Of a DNA stretch of 64,000 nt, positions 35,201-42,703 are shown in pieces (the first letter of the stretch is position 1; each line of letters opens with the position of its first letter). This stretch comes from Oscillospiraceae bacterium (GTDB lineage: Bacteria > Bacillota > Clostridia > Oscillospirales > CAG-272): NCBI GenBank assembly GCA_015064185.1, contig SVSS01000001.1, positions 192,910-256,909 on the forward strand, in the 5' to 3' direction. Position numbers and translations under genes: made by a program. Under the pieces are notes generated by a model. It saw only the letters and a list, made by a program, of their open reading frames with translations, did no database searches and had not been told where the DNA came from.

Positions 35201-35974
35201 CCGGGTACAAACTGTGAGTATGATTCTGCCCGTGCCATGATGAATGCCGGTGCTGATGCAGAGATCGTGGTCATTCGCAATCTTACCGCTGATGACGTGG
35301 CAAGAAGCGTGGAAACGATCTCGAAAAAGCTTGCTGAAAGCCAGATGGTATTTATCCCCGGTGGCTTCTCCGGCGGCGATGAGCCCGATGGCTCCGCTAA
35401 GTTTATTACCGCCTTCTTCCGCAATCCGGCAGTGAAGGAGCAGGTCACGCGTCTGCTTGACGAGCGCGACGGCTTGATGCTTGGTATCTGTAACGGCTTC
35501 CAGGCACTCATTAAGCTTGGTCTTGTGCCTTACGGTAAGATCATCGACACCGATGCAAGCTGCCCCACGCTTACATACAATATCATCGGACGTCACCAAT
35601 CTAAGCTGGTGCGCACGCGTGTGGCAACCAATAAATCTCCTTGGCTTGCTGCAACGAACGTTGGTGATATCTATACTGTGCCGATCTCTCATGGAGAGGG
35701 CCGCTTCCTTGCCGGCGACGAGCTTGTAAAGGAGCTTGCCGCAAACGGTCAGATCGCAACGCAATACGTTGATCTTGCGGGCAATCCCACCATGGACAGT
35801 GCCTTCAACCCCAACGGCTCTGTTGCCGCAATTGAAGGTATCATTTCTCCCGACGGTCGCGTGCTCGGTAAAATGGGTCACAGCGAGCGTATCGGTAAAG
35901 ATCTTTACCGCAACGTCCTTGGCGAGTATGACATGCAGCTCTTTGCTTCTGCTGTCAAATATTTCAAAGGCTAA
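32285..35974 (+). CDS. purL: Phosphoribosylformylglycinamidine synthase, single-chain PurL
   Basis: 1229 residues. The long clostridial/proteobacterial type fuses the N-terminal PurS-like part, two FGAM synthetase halves (FKNETHNHPTEIEPFGGAAT; GRTGRDGIGGATGSS) and a C-terminal class I glutaminase with Cys in MLGICNGFQ and His in SHGEGRF. It converts FGAR to FGAM. Unlike this operon's PurF, its glutaminase is complete. It ends the operon, three bases after purD, and is followed by a strong terminator. Confidence 0.96.
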   Translation: MVFRVYVEKKPELAHEANGLFSELKNLVGISALTSVRVINRYDVENTEAALFEKAVRTIFSEPQLDIVSDELDAKGGTVFAVEPLPGQFDQRADSAAQCIQLQSGGDRPTVRSAKVYVLGGELAEKDVAEIKKFVINAVESREASLEKPETLAVEYAIPSSVKTVDGFVSLDEKGLADLLDSLGLAMDLDDLKFLQAYFRDEEKRDPTITEIRVVDTYWSDHCRHTTFSTHIDDVRIDDPTVAAAYERYLAARVEVYGEEKAAKRPQTLMDIATIAGKVLKKRGLLPELDESEEINACSIHVTAKVNGEDQDWLLMFKNETHNHPTEIEPFGGAATCIGGCIRDPLSGRAYVHQAMRVTGGGDPRRALADTIPGKLPQRKLAQTAAAGYSSYGNQIGLATGHVAEVYHDGYMAKRLECGAVVAAAPASNVRRERPAAGDVVILLGGRTGRDGIGGATGSSKSHNMKSLTTMASEVQKGNAPEERKIQRLFRNAEVTRLIKRCNDFGAGGVSVAIGELADGLSIDLDAVRKKYDGLDGTELAISESQERMAVVVEAKDADQFIAYAESENLEAYRVAVVTEEARMVMTWKGQTIADLSRAFLNTNGADKHTAVTVTEKDLSALSAPLYASLREMAGDLKTASRQGLVERFDGSIGAGSVTMPFGGKTQKTPAQSMAALLPVLPGEATEQASVMSWALDPDHMSIDTYTGARAAVYHSMAKLVAAGADYKQAYLTLQEFFEKLRTDATRWGKPFSALLGAMDAQLELGAAAIGGKDSMSGTFLDMDVPPTLISFAIAPIAAGDVITPEFKAAGHPVYLFAPDEDTAESQRAAWEAFYALHKAGKVKAAWAVENGIGEAVMKMSFGNKIGFKSTQCDDWHSAGMYGFIVAELSEEVENTYAFKLGETTAEEVVDLAGDKATIDELLAINEAVLEGVYPTKAEPKEKTAPVFTYTKGFDVAPAVKCARPKVLIPVFPGTNCEYDSARAMMNAGADAEIVVIRNLTADDVARSVETISKKLAESQMVFIPGGFSGGDEPDGSAKFITAFFRNPAVKEQVTRLLDERDGLMLGICNGFQALIKLGLVPYGKIIDTDASCPTLTYNIIGRHQSKLVRTRVATNKSPWLAATNVGDIYTVPISHGEGRFLAGDELVKELAANGQIATQYVDLAGNPTMDSAFNPNGSVAAIEGIISPDGRVLGKMGHSERIGKDLYRNVLGEYDMQLFASAVKYFKG

Positions 35975-35982
35975 TTAAACTA

Positions 35983-36025
35983 AAAACACAGCGCATGTCC
36001 ATTTGGGCATGCGCTGTGTTTTTTT
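35983..36025 (+). terminator. Terminator of the purine operon
   Basis: AAAACACAGCGCATG / CATGCGCTGTGTTTT forms a perfect stem with a ten-base loop and a T-run. Confidence 0.92.
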
Positions 36026-36091
36026 CACCACACATTCAGTTCATTCATATACTGTCCTCGATAGTGTTTTTTGAGAAAGGCGGGGGCGAAG

Positions 36092-37354
36092 ATGAACAAG
36101 ATCGTGGTAAACGGCGGAGAACGGCTCTTTGGCGAGGTGGAGATAGGTGGTAGCAAAAACGCCGCGTTGCCCTTTTTGTTTGCAGGCATCTTAACAGGGC
36201 AGGTTTGCGTATTTTCTTCCTTGCCGCGCGTGAGTGACGTGTTGCTCGCACTTGAAATTTTGCGTGCGCTTGGCGCACGTATCCGCTTTGTTGAGGGTGG
36301 CGACGTTTGTATTGATTATGCGTCTATGCGCCCTGCCTTGCCGAGCGTGTGCTTAACGGGTGCCATTCGCGGGTCTGTGTATTTGCTGGGCGCCATGCTC
36401 GGGCGCTTTGGTAAGGCAAAGCTTGGTGGAGCAGGTGGTTGCGACTTCGGCTCTCGCCCGATCGATCAGCATTTGATGGGATTTGCGGCACTTGGCGCCG
36501 AGGAGTATACCGAAAACGGCGCGCTGTGCCTTGTCGCAAGGGAGGGACTTTCCGGCGCTGATATTACGCTGAAAATGCCCTCTGTCGGTGCTACCTGCAA
36601 TATTTTAATGGCGGCATGTGCCGCGGGCGGAAGGACTGTTATTCGCAATGCGGCTGCCGAGCCGCATGTGGTGGCGCTTTGCGAGTTTTTAACAAAGGCA
36701 GGGGCGCAAATCAGCGGAAAGGGCACAGATACGCTTACCGTTTACGGTGGAAAATCCTTGCACGGTTGCCAAATTACGGTGATTCCCGATATGATTGAGG
36801 CGGGTACGTATCTTTGCGCCGCTATGGCGGCAGGTGGGCGTGTTATGGTGAAAAACGTGATGCCCTCGCATCTTGGCGCGGTGCTCGATGTGCTACGGGA
36901 AATGGGAGCCACGCTCACGGTGGGGAAAACGCAGATCACACTAAGGGCACCGACACGCTGTCACGCAGTGACGGTACAAACAGGGCCGTATCCTGCATTT
37001 CCAACCGATCTGCACCCGCAGTTTGCGGCACTCTTTGCCTTGGGTAGCCGTACGGCAGGAGAGGGGCAGGTGGTTGAGCGCGTGTGGCAGGATCGCTTCC
37101 GTTACACTGAGGAGCTGGTAAAGATGGGGGCATCGGTTAAAATTTCAGGGGAACGTGCCACGTTTTTTCCTAAAATGCTAGCACCCGCCGTCGTGCGCTC
37201 GCCGGATCTGAGAGGCGGCGTTGCGCTTTTGCTCGCGGCTTTGTCTGTCAAGGGGCGCACCGAGATCACCAATGCCGCAACCATAGGGCGGGGGTACGAG
37301 CATCTTGAAACCAAGTTCCGCTCACTTGGTGCTGACATTCGTGTGTTTGGCTAG
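36092..37354 (+). CDS. murA: UDP-N-acetylglucosamine 1-carboxyvinyltransferase MurA
   Basis: 420 residues; the ATG at 36092 follows a GAAAGGCGGGGG tract and gives the normal MurA beginning. Lys22 in GGSKNAA and the reactive Cys117 in AGGCDFGSRPIDQH are present, the latter being the fosfomycin target. It adds enolpyruvate to UDP-GlcNAc, the first committed step of peptidoglycan. It is a monocistronic unit here. Confidence 0.95.
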   Translation: MNKIVVNGGERLFGEVEIGGSKNAALPFLFAGILTGQVCVFSSLPRVSDVLLALEILRALGARIRFVEGGDVCIDYASMRPALPSVCLTGAIRGSVYLLGAMLGRFGKAKLGGAGGCDFGSRPIDQHLMGFAALGAEEYTENGALCLVAREGLSGADITLKMPSVGATCNILMAACAAGGRTVIRNAAAEPHVVALCEFLTKAGAQISGKGTDTLTVYGGKSLHGCQITVIPDMIEAGTYLCAAMAAGGRVMVKNVMPSHLGAVLDVLREMGATLTVGKTQITLRAPTRCHAVTVQTGPYPAFPTDLHPQFAALFALGSRTAGEGQVVERVWQDRFRYTEELVKMGASVKISGERATFFPKMLAPAVVRSPDLRGGVALLLAALSVKGRTEITNAATIGRGYEHLETKFRSLGADIRVFG

Positions 37355-37370
37355 TTATAATCGACAAACG

Positions 37371-37418
37371 GGTTGCCTTGTTTTAATGCTTTGGCTGAAA
37401 ATAAGGCAGCCTTTTTTC
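37371..37418 (+). terminator. Terminator of murA
   Basis: GGTTGCCTT pairs with AAGGCAGCC (one G-U) across a 23-base loop and is followed by six T. Confidence 0.7.
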
Positions 37419-37426
37419 TTTTGCTG

Positions 37427-37456
37427 TTGACAAGGAGGGCTGTTTTATGGTATAAT
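37427..37456 (+). promoter_or_regulatory. Promoter of the TetR-ABC operon
   Basis: TTGACA (37427-37432), 18 bases, TATAAT (37451-37456). An AT-rich dyad TATAT-N8-ATATA follows at about 37467-37485, in the position of an operator for self-repression by the TetR protein. Confidence 0.7.
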
Positions 37457-37498
37457 ATCAAGCGATATATAACGAATGATATATTAAAGGAGAAATGT

Positions 37499-38065
37499 AT
37501 GCCGCCTAGAGTAAAAATTACAAAAGAGGAGATTATAACAACAGCACTCCGGCTACTGCAAAAAAGCGGAGTCAATGCGATCAATGCAAGAAGCATTGCC
37601 GCAGCACTTGGGTGCTCCACACAGCCTGTGTTTTCAAATTTTGCAACCATGGAGGAGCTGCAAGCCGCGGTTACAGTTGCCGCGCGTGAGCGTTATCTCG
37701 GATTTTTGCAAAGCGAGGTAGAGGGCGGGAAATATCCTAAGTATAAAGCCTTTGGTATGGCGTATATTCGCTTTGCCAAGGAGGAAAAGGAGCTCTTTAA
37801 GCTGCTGTTTATGTGTGACCGCGGAGGAAAGGAAATTGAGCCGGGCGTTGATTTTGAAGCTTCGGTTGCAATGATCATGCAGGCAAACGGTGTGAGTGAG
37901 AAAAAGGCAAGGTTGATGCATCTTGAAATATGGACCTTTGTACACGGCATTGGCACGATGCTTGCTACTTCATTTTTAGAGCTTGATTGGGAGCTTATCA
38001 GCAATATGATAACAGATGTGTATCAGGGAATCAGAGCAAGGCACTTAGGAAAGGAGAGCGAATAA
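37499..38065 (+). CDS. TetR/AcrR family transcriptional regulator
   Basis: 188 residues from the ATG at 37499 behind AAAGGAG; a longer in-frame ATG at 37373 spans terminator and promoter and is rejected. The N-terminal HTH domain reads KEEIITTALRLLQKSGVNAI and AAALGCSTQPVFSNF. The C-terminal ligand domain is divergent. It is followed directly by an ABC exporter pair, its probable target. Confidence 0.9.
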   Translation: MPPRVKITKEEIITTALRLLQKSGVNAINARSIAAALGCSTQPVFSNFATMEELQAAVTVAARERYLGFLQSEVEGGKYPKYKAFGMAYIRFAKEEKELFKLLFMCDRGGKEIEPGVDFEASVAMIMQANGVSEKKARLMHLEIWTFVHGIGTMLATSFLELDWELISNMITDVYQGIRARHLGKESE

Positions 38066-38794
38066 ATGGATGCGATTAAAATTGAGGGGCTTACCAAGCG
38101 GTATGGGGATCTTATTGCCGTGGATGGGCTTTCGCTATGCATAAAGGAGGGTGAGCTTTTTGCCCTTTTGGGAGTAAACGGTGCAGGCAAAACCACTACG
38201 ATAAAAATGCTTTCCTGCCTTACCGCCCCAAGTGAGGGAGATGCCTATTTGCACGGGAACAGTATTTGCAAGGATACTGCGGCAGTCAAAACGCTGATAG
38301 CCGTATCCCCACAGGAAACTGCCGTGGCAAGAGGGCTTTCGGTGCGTGAAAATCTTCAACTGATGTGCGGCATCTACGGCTTTGAAAACGATAAAAAAGT
38401 GGCAAAAATAAAGGAGCTTACAGCACTTCTTGATCTCAAAGAGGTGATAGAGAAAAAGGCAGGCAAGCTATCGGGCGGCTATCAAAGGCGGCTCAGCATA
38501 GCAATGGCGCTGATCAGTGAGCCTAAGATCCTGTTTCTTGACGAGCCCACCTTGGGGCTTGACGTTCTGGCAAGAAGCGATCTTTGGGATATCATTCGCT
38601 CGCTTAAGGGCAAGGTCACGATCGTTTTGACCACGCATTACATGGAGGAGGCGGAGGCGCTCAGTGACCGCATTGCAATCATGAAGGATGGAAAATTGCT
38701 CATTTGTGATACCGCTGCGAATATAAAAGCGGTGGCGGGAACAGACAATTTTGAGCAGGCATTTGTTCAAATCGTAAAGGGGGCGGGGAAATGA
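38066..38794 (+). CDS. ABC exporter ATP-binding protein
   Basis: 242 residues. Walker A GVNGAGKTTTIKML, signature LSGGYQRRLSIAMAL, Walker B ILFLDEPTLGLD and switch TTHYMEEAE place it among the DrrA/CcmA-like ATPases of multidrug or lantibiotic-type exporters. It starts directly after the tetR stop and overlaps the permease gene by four bases. Confidence 0.93.
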   Translation: MDAIKIEGLTKRYGDLIAVDGLSLCIKEGELFALLGVNGAGKTTTIKMLSCLTAPSEGDAYLHGNSICKDTAAVKTLIAVSPQETAVARGLSVRENLQLMCGIYGFENDKKVAKIKELTALLDLKEVIEKKAGKLSGGYQRRLSIAMALISEPKILFLDEPTLGLDVLARSDLWDIIRSLKGKVTIVLTTHYMEEAEALSDRIAIMKDGKLLICDTAANIKAVAGTDNFEQAFVQIVKGAGK

Positions 38795-39522
38795 GAATGC
38801 TGACGTTTGCAAATAGAAACGCAAAGGAGATCATCCGCGATCCTATCAATGTGTTCTTTGGCCTAGGATTTCCGCTTGTGCTGATATTGCTGCTTAGTGC
38901 AATTCAGGCGAATATACCGGTAGATCTGTTTGAGATCGCGCATCTGTCCCCCGGCGTTGCGGTGTTTGGTCTTTCCTTCATGACCTTGTTTTCGGCAACG
39001 CTTATTGCCAGGGACCGGAGCAGCAGCTTGCTGCAGCGCTTGTATACAACACCGCTGACACCCCTTGATTTTATCCTCGGCTACACCCTGCCGATCATTC
39101 CGTTTGCCGTAGCGCAAAGCATTTGCTGCTATCTCGTTGCCATTATCTTGGGGCTTGACGTCACGGTCAATATCCTTTTTGCCATTCTGTTTATCATACC
39201 GATCTCCATTCTTTTTATCGCGCTTGGTCTGCTCTTTGGCAGTATTCTGAGCGACAAGCAGGTCGGCGGTATCTGCGGCGCGCTGCTCACAAATCTTTCA
39301 GCATGGCTGTCGGGCGTGTGGTTTGATCTTGAGCTTGTCGGCGGTGTGTTTCGGAAAATTGCATACGCGCTCCCCTTTGTACATGCCGTTGAATTGGAGC
39401 GTGCTGTTATCAGAGGAAGCTATGCCGATATTTTTCCGCATTTGTGGTGGGTGTTGGGATATGCCGCCGTCGCGCTTTTGGCAGCAGTTCTGTTCTTCCT
39501 TAGGCAGATGAAAAGGCAATGA
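38791..39522 (+). CDS. ABC-2 type transporter permease
   Basis: 243 residues with six hydrophobic segments in the ABC-2 pattern, including a conserved ARDRSSSLLQRLYTTPLTPL loop after helix 2. It is the membrane partner of the preceding ATPase (ATGA overlap). The substrate is unknown; the TetR partner suggests drug or metabolite export. Confidence 0.9.
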   Translation: MRMLTFANRNAKEIIRDPINVFFGLGFPLVLILLLSAIQANIPVDLFEIAHLSPGVAVFGLSFMTLFSATLIARDRSSSLLQRLYTTPLTPLDFILGYTLPIIPFAVAQSICCYLVAIILGLDVTVNILFAILFIIPISILFIALGLLFGSILSDKQVGGICGALLTNLSAWLSGVWFDLELVGGVFRKIAYALPFVHAVELERAVIRGSYADIFPHLWWVLGYAAVALLAAVLFFLRQMKRQ

Positions 39523-39555
39523 TGAAACTCTACTGTTTTCAGGAGATGAGATGAT

Positions 39556-40161
39556 ATGATGGAATTTCACAAAAAATTACAGGAGCTAAGAAAACAAAAG
39601 GGGCTTACACAAGAGGAGCTGGCAAAGCATCTGTATGTATCCCGCGCAGCAATTTCAAAGTGGGAGCAGGGGAGAGGCTACCCCGGCATAGATTCGCTAA
39701 AGGCAATCGCCTCCTTCTTTTCTTTGACCGTTGATGAGCTTTTTTGCTCAAACGAGGTGATGCGAATAGCCGAAGCAGAGCAAAAGAAAAAGGATCGCGG
39801 CATTCGCGATCTGATGCTTGGCTTGCTTGATTTGTCTGTGGCAATGCTGTTGTTTTTGCCCTTTTTTGCGACAAGAGGGGCAGGTGTGGTCCAAAGCAGC
39901 TCGCTTTTGGCGCTTGTCGGCGTTCAGCACTATTTAAAGGTCTTGTATGTGATGGCGGTCGTTACAATGATCGCATGGGGGATTTTAATGCTTGCACTTC
40001 AACGTTGCCAATGTACGTTTTGGGTGAAGGGCAAGGCGCCCGTTTCGCTTGGGCTTAACGCGGTAGCGGTGTTGCTCTTTATGTTAAGTCTGCAGCCCTA
40101 TGCGGCGGTGTTTGGATTTGCCACATTGTCGATCAAGGTGTCGATACTCACCAAACGGTAA
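39556..40161 (+). CDS. Xre-type HTH regulator with membrane-embedded C-terminus
   Basis: 201 residues. HTH_3 domain at about 5-65 (LQELRKQKGLTQEELAKHL, VSRAAISKWEQGRGYPG, LTVDELF). A charged linker (AEQKKKDRG) leads to three or more hydrophobic helices. Such membrane-tethered Xre proteins are common in Clostridia, and their signal is usually unknown. It follows the ABC permease by 33 bases and is probably in the same transcript. Confidence 0.88.
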   Translation: MMEFHKKLQELRKQKGLTQEELAKHLYVSRAAISKWEQGRGYPGIDSLKAIASFFSLTVDELFCSNEVMRIAEAEQKKKDRGIRDLMLGLLDLSVAMLLFLPFFATRGAGVVQSSSLLALVGVQHYLKVLYVMAVVTMIAWGILMLALQRCQCTFWVKGKAPVSLGLNAVAVLLFMLSLQPYAAVFGFATLSIKVSILTKR

Positions 40162-40178
40162 TGATACGAAGCGTATCA
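40162..40178. promoter_or_regulatory. Perfect 7-base dyad upstream of PAP2 gene
   Basis: TGATACG-AAG-CGTATCA begins right after the Xre gene's stop codon and lies 20 bases before the -35 of the next promoter. There is no T-run, so an operator is likelier than a terminator. Confidence 0.4.
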
Positions 40179-40198
40179 CACATGTGACGGAGCGTTTC

Positions 40199-40227
40199 TT
40201 GCATTTTGTGCTATATTCCGTTAAATT
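40199..40227 (+). promoter_or_regulatory. Promoter of the PAP2 gene
   Basis: TTGCAT (40199-40204), 17 bases, TAAATT (40222-40227), about 45 bases before the ATG. Confidence 0.5.
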
Positions 40228-40271
40228 GTATTTTGGCGAATGCCGAATACAAAAAGGACGGTTTATAGAAG

Positions 40272-40937
40272 ATGAAAAGAGAAAACAGAAAAAACTTTTA
40301 TGTAGGCATAGGCTTACTTGTTTCGTTTCTTATATTTACAGTGTTGGTTCGCCTTGTTGATGTTGCGGCAATTGGACCTCACGAAACAACTGTTGGATTT
40401 TCAACGCTCAATGGGTTTGTTCATGACTTAACAGGTGTGCACCTTTCCGTTTATACGCTTACCGATTGGCTGGGGCTTGTGCCGATTGGTTTTGCGTTTG
40501 GCTTTGCAGCTTTGGGGCTTGTTCAGTGGATCAAGCGGAAAAGCATTTTGCGGGTGGATCGCAGTCTTATGGTTCTCGGTGCATATTATGCTGTTGTAAT
40601 AGCGGTGTATATCTTTTTTGAATTTTTTGTCGTTAATTATCGCCCGGTGCTGATCGAGGGGCGCTTGGAAGCATCCTATCCCTCCTCAACAACTATGCTT
40701 GTGATGTGCGTGATGCCCACGGCAAGAATGCAGTTAAAAAGACGTATAAAAAGCAGAGCGCTTGGATGTGTTATAACAATTTCCACCGTCGCTTTTGTTG
40801 CGTTTATGGTGAGCGCGCGCCTTCTTTCGGGTGTGCATTGGGTTACTGATATTTTAGGCGGTGCGCTGCTGAGCGGGGGACTTGTCAACATGTATGCTGA
40901 TTTTGCAAATGAGAAAATCGTAAAACAAACGACCTAA
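40272..40937 (+). CDS. PAP2 family membrane phosphatase
   Basis: 221 residues with about six membrane helices. The acid-phosphatase pattern is recognisable: VVNYRPVL (motif 1 Arg-Pro), YPSSTTM (motif 2) and SARLLSGVHWVTDILGG (motif 3 with Arg, His and Asp). Motif 2 is normally PSGH or PSSH; here the His is replaced by Thr. Members dephosphorylate undecaprenyl pyrophosphate or related lipids, which fits its place at the head of a polysaccharide locus. A partial second copy lies at 44208-44383. Confidence 0.85.
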   Translation: MKRENRKNFYVGIGLLVSFLIFTVLVRLVDVAAIGPHETTVGFSTLNGFVHDLTGVHLSVYTLTDWLGLVPIGFAFGFAALGLVQWIKRKSILRVDRSLMVLGAYYAVVIAVYIFFEFFVVNYRPVLIEGRLEASYPSSTTMLVMCVMPTARMQLKRRIKSRALGCVITISTVAFVAFMVSARLLSGVHWVTDILGGALLSGGLVNMYADFANEKIVKQTT

Positions 40938-40977
40938 TTATCAAGCAGTGTTGAAAAAGCTATAATAACAAAAAGAG

Positions 40978-41017
40978 CAAGCGTGTGAGGAATTTTCCTT
41001 TTACGCTTGTTTTTTTG
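40978..41017 (+). terminator. Terminator of the PAP2 gene
   Basis: CAAGCGT (40978-40984) pairs with ACGCTTG (41003-41009) with further inner GAGG/CCTT pairing, then eight T. Confidence 0.85.
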
Positions 41018-41321
41018 CATGCCGATTCAATGAATCAGTGCGTGATGTGGAGAATTCTGCAGGCGTTAGAACTTTGTTTTCGCAGACTTTTGCAGCTGCA
41101 GAGATCAGCGCAGTTCAAAACAACACGAGAATTTTTGACAAAAATGTAAATAAATTTTGAATTTTCATTTTTTGCAAGAAGCAAAAAGTGCATTTTTAAC
41201 ACGGTTGATGCTTTCTGAATCTTTTTTTGCAAAAAAACACACAAACTTGCCCCCCACACTTGAATTCTTTTGTAAAAACCGTCGATATTTTGCGACATTT
41301 TTTTCAAAATTCAAAATCCAC

Positions 41322-41350
41322 TTGCTATTTGACTATTACTATGATATAAT
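41322..41350 (+). promoter_or_regulatory. Promoter of the first polysaccharide module
   Basis: TTGCTA (41322-41327), 17 bases, TATAAT (41345-41350) with an upstream TGA extended -10. It leaves a leader of about 150 bases before the aminotransferase start. Confidence 0.7.
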
Positions 41351-41503
41351 ATTATAAAGTATGCAACTTAAAATGTGTACAAAATTTCTAATATTATAAG
41401 TGCATTGATAAGTGCGTGGGAGGCGCGTGGCGCAGCTCCTGAAAGACGCAAAGAATACGAAATTAACAAGAAAGTGAAAACGATCATGCAGGAAATAAAA
41501 AGA

Positions 41504-42703
41504 ATGATTCCGTTTAGTCCTCCCGATATCAGTGATCTTGAAATTGAGGAAGTAATAGCTGCCCTAAAATCAGGCTGGATCACGACTGGGCCAAGAACAA
41601 AGCAGCTTGAAAAGAATATCGCAGAATGGGTCGGCACAGAAAAATGCGTGTGCTTGAACTCACAGACTGCATGTGCTGAAATGGCTCTTCGTGTGCTGGG
41701 TATTGGCGTGGGCGATGAAGTTATTACTTGTGCATACACCTATACAGCTTCGGCTTCCGTGATTGCTCACGTTGGTGCAAAAATCGTCTTGGTCGACACA
41801 CAAAAGGATAGCCTCGAAATGGACTATGATGCGCTTGAAGCGGCAATCAACGAAAATACAAAGGCTATTATTCCGGTCGATCTTGCGGGTATTCCCTGCG
41901 ATTATGATCGGATCTTTGATATCGTGGAGCGAAAAAAGCATCTGTTCAGACCCCATAACGAAATGCAATCCGCACTAGGCAGAGTGGCGGTTATGGCTGA
42001 CACCGCTCATGCCTTTGGCGCTAAACGGCACGGTAAAATGATAGGCTCCGTCGCCGATTTTTCCAGCTTCAGCTTCCATGCGGTCAAAAATCTTACAACT
42101 GCCGAGGGTGGTGCACTGACATGGAGAACCATTCCCGGGATCAGCAACGAAGATATTTACAAAAAGCTTCAACTGCTCAGCCTTCACGGTCAATCCAAGG
42201 ATGCTCTTGCTAAGACCAAGCTGGGCGCTTGGGAGTATGATATTGTCGGCACATACTACAAGTGCAACATGACAGATGTTGCGGCGGCAATCGGATTGAA
42301 GCAATTTGAGCGCTATCCCGCTATGCTGAAACGCAGAAAAGAGATCATTGAAAAATATGATGCGGCGCTAAAGCCCATGGGTGTTCAAACGCTTGCTCAT
42401 TACACCAAGGAGTGGGAATCCTCCGGACACCTGTATCTAACAAGGATACCCGGTATCTCTGTCGAACAGAGAAATGAGATCATTACGAAAATGGCAGAGC
42501 GGGGCGTTGCCTGCAATGTACATTACAAGCCGCTGCCCATGCACACGGCTTATAAGAGCTTGGGATTTGATATCGAAAGCTACCCCAATGCGTATGCGCA
42601 TTTCGCAAATGAGATTACACTACCGCTGCACACCTGTCTGACCGATGAGGATGTTGCGTATGTGGTTGGACGATATGCGGAAATTTTGAAGGAGTACATA
42701 TAA
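41504..42703 (+). CDS. DegT/DnrJ/EryC1 sugar aminotransferase (module 1)
   Basis: About 399 residues. The ATG at 41504 gives MIPFSPPDIS and has AGGA nine bases upstream; an ATG at 41486 is a close alternative. The frame stays open back to 41375. PLP-dependent sugar transaminase: ELEKNIAEWVG, a GDEVITCAYTYTASA block, an ADTAHAFGA Asp and Lys in FHAVKNLTTAEGG. It aminates a keto-sugar nucleotide for a surface glycan. First gene of a module that is repeated at 44892. Confidence 0.9.
   Translation: MIPFSPPDISDLEIEEVIAALKSGWITTGPRTKQLEKNIAEWVGTEKCVCLNSQTACAEMALRVLGIGVGDEVITCAYTYTASASVIAHVGAKIVLVDTQKDSLEMDYDALEAAINENTKAIIPVDLAGIPCDYDRIFDIVERKKHLFRPHNEMQSALGRVAVMADTAHAFGAKRHGKMIGSVADFSSFSFHAVKNLTTAEGGALTWRTIPGISNEDIYKKLQLLSLHGQSKDALAKTKLGAWEYDIVGTYYKCNMTDVAAAIGLKQFERYPAMLKRRKEIIEKYDAALKPMGVQTLAHYTKEWESSGHLYLTRIPGISVEQRNEIITKMAERGVACNVHYKPLPMHTAYKSLGFDIESYPNAYAHFANEITLPLHTCLTDEDVAYVVGRYAEILKEYI

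Larger units (their letters stand above)
40743..41350 (+). repeat. Paralogous segment, copy A (PAP2 3' end, terminator, leader, promoter)
   Basis: This stretch matches 44213-44791 in order: the PAP2 3' end (strong identity), a hairpin with CAAGCGTG arms, an AT-rich segment with AACACGA and AAATGTAAA-CAAATTTT-type matches, and a TTGCYA-N17-TATAAT promoter with extended -10 TGA. The 560 bases without a gene (40938-41503) consist of this terminator, AT-rich spacer and promoter. Confidence 0.75.

Noticed and set aside
32792..35881. A 1029-residue open frame antisense to purL
   Set aside because: It lies wholly inside a highly conserved gene, lacks a ribosome site and resembles no protein; the frame is open because of the codon bias of purL.
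37373..37498. Upstream extension of the TetR regulator
   Set aside because: It runs through the murA terminator and the TTGACA/TATAAT promoter, so it cannot be translated from this transcript.
41375..41503. N-terminal extension of the module 1 aminotransferase
   Set aside because: The extension has no Shine-Dalgarno at its ATG and is not family-like; the start at 41504 (or 41486) fits the SPPDIS beginning.
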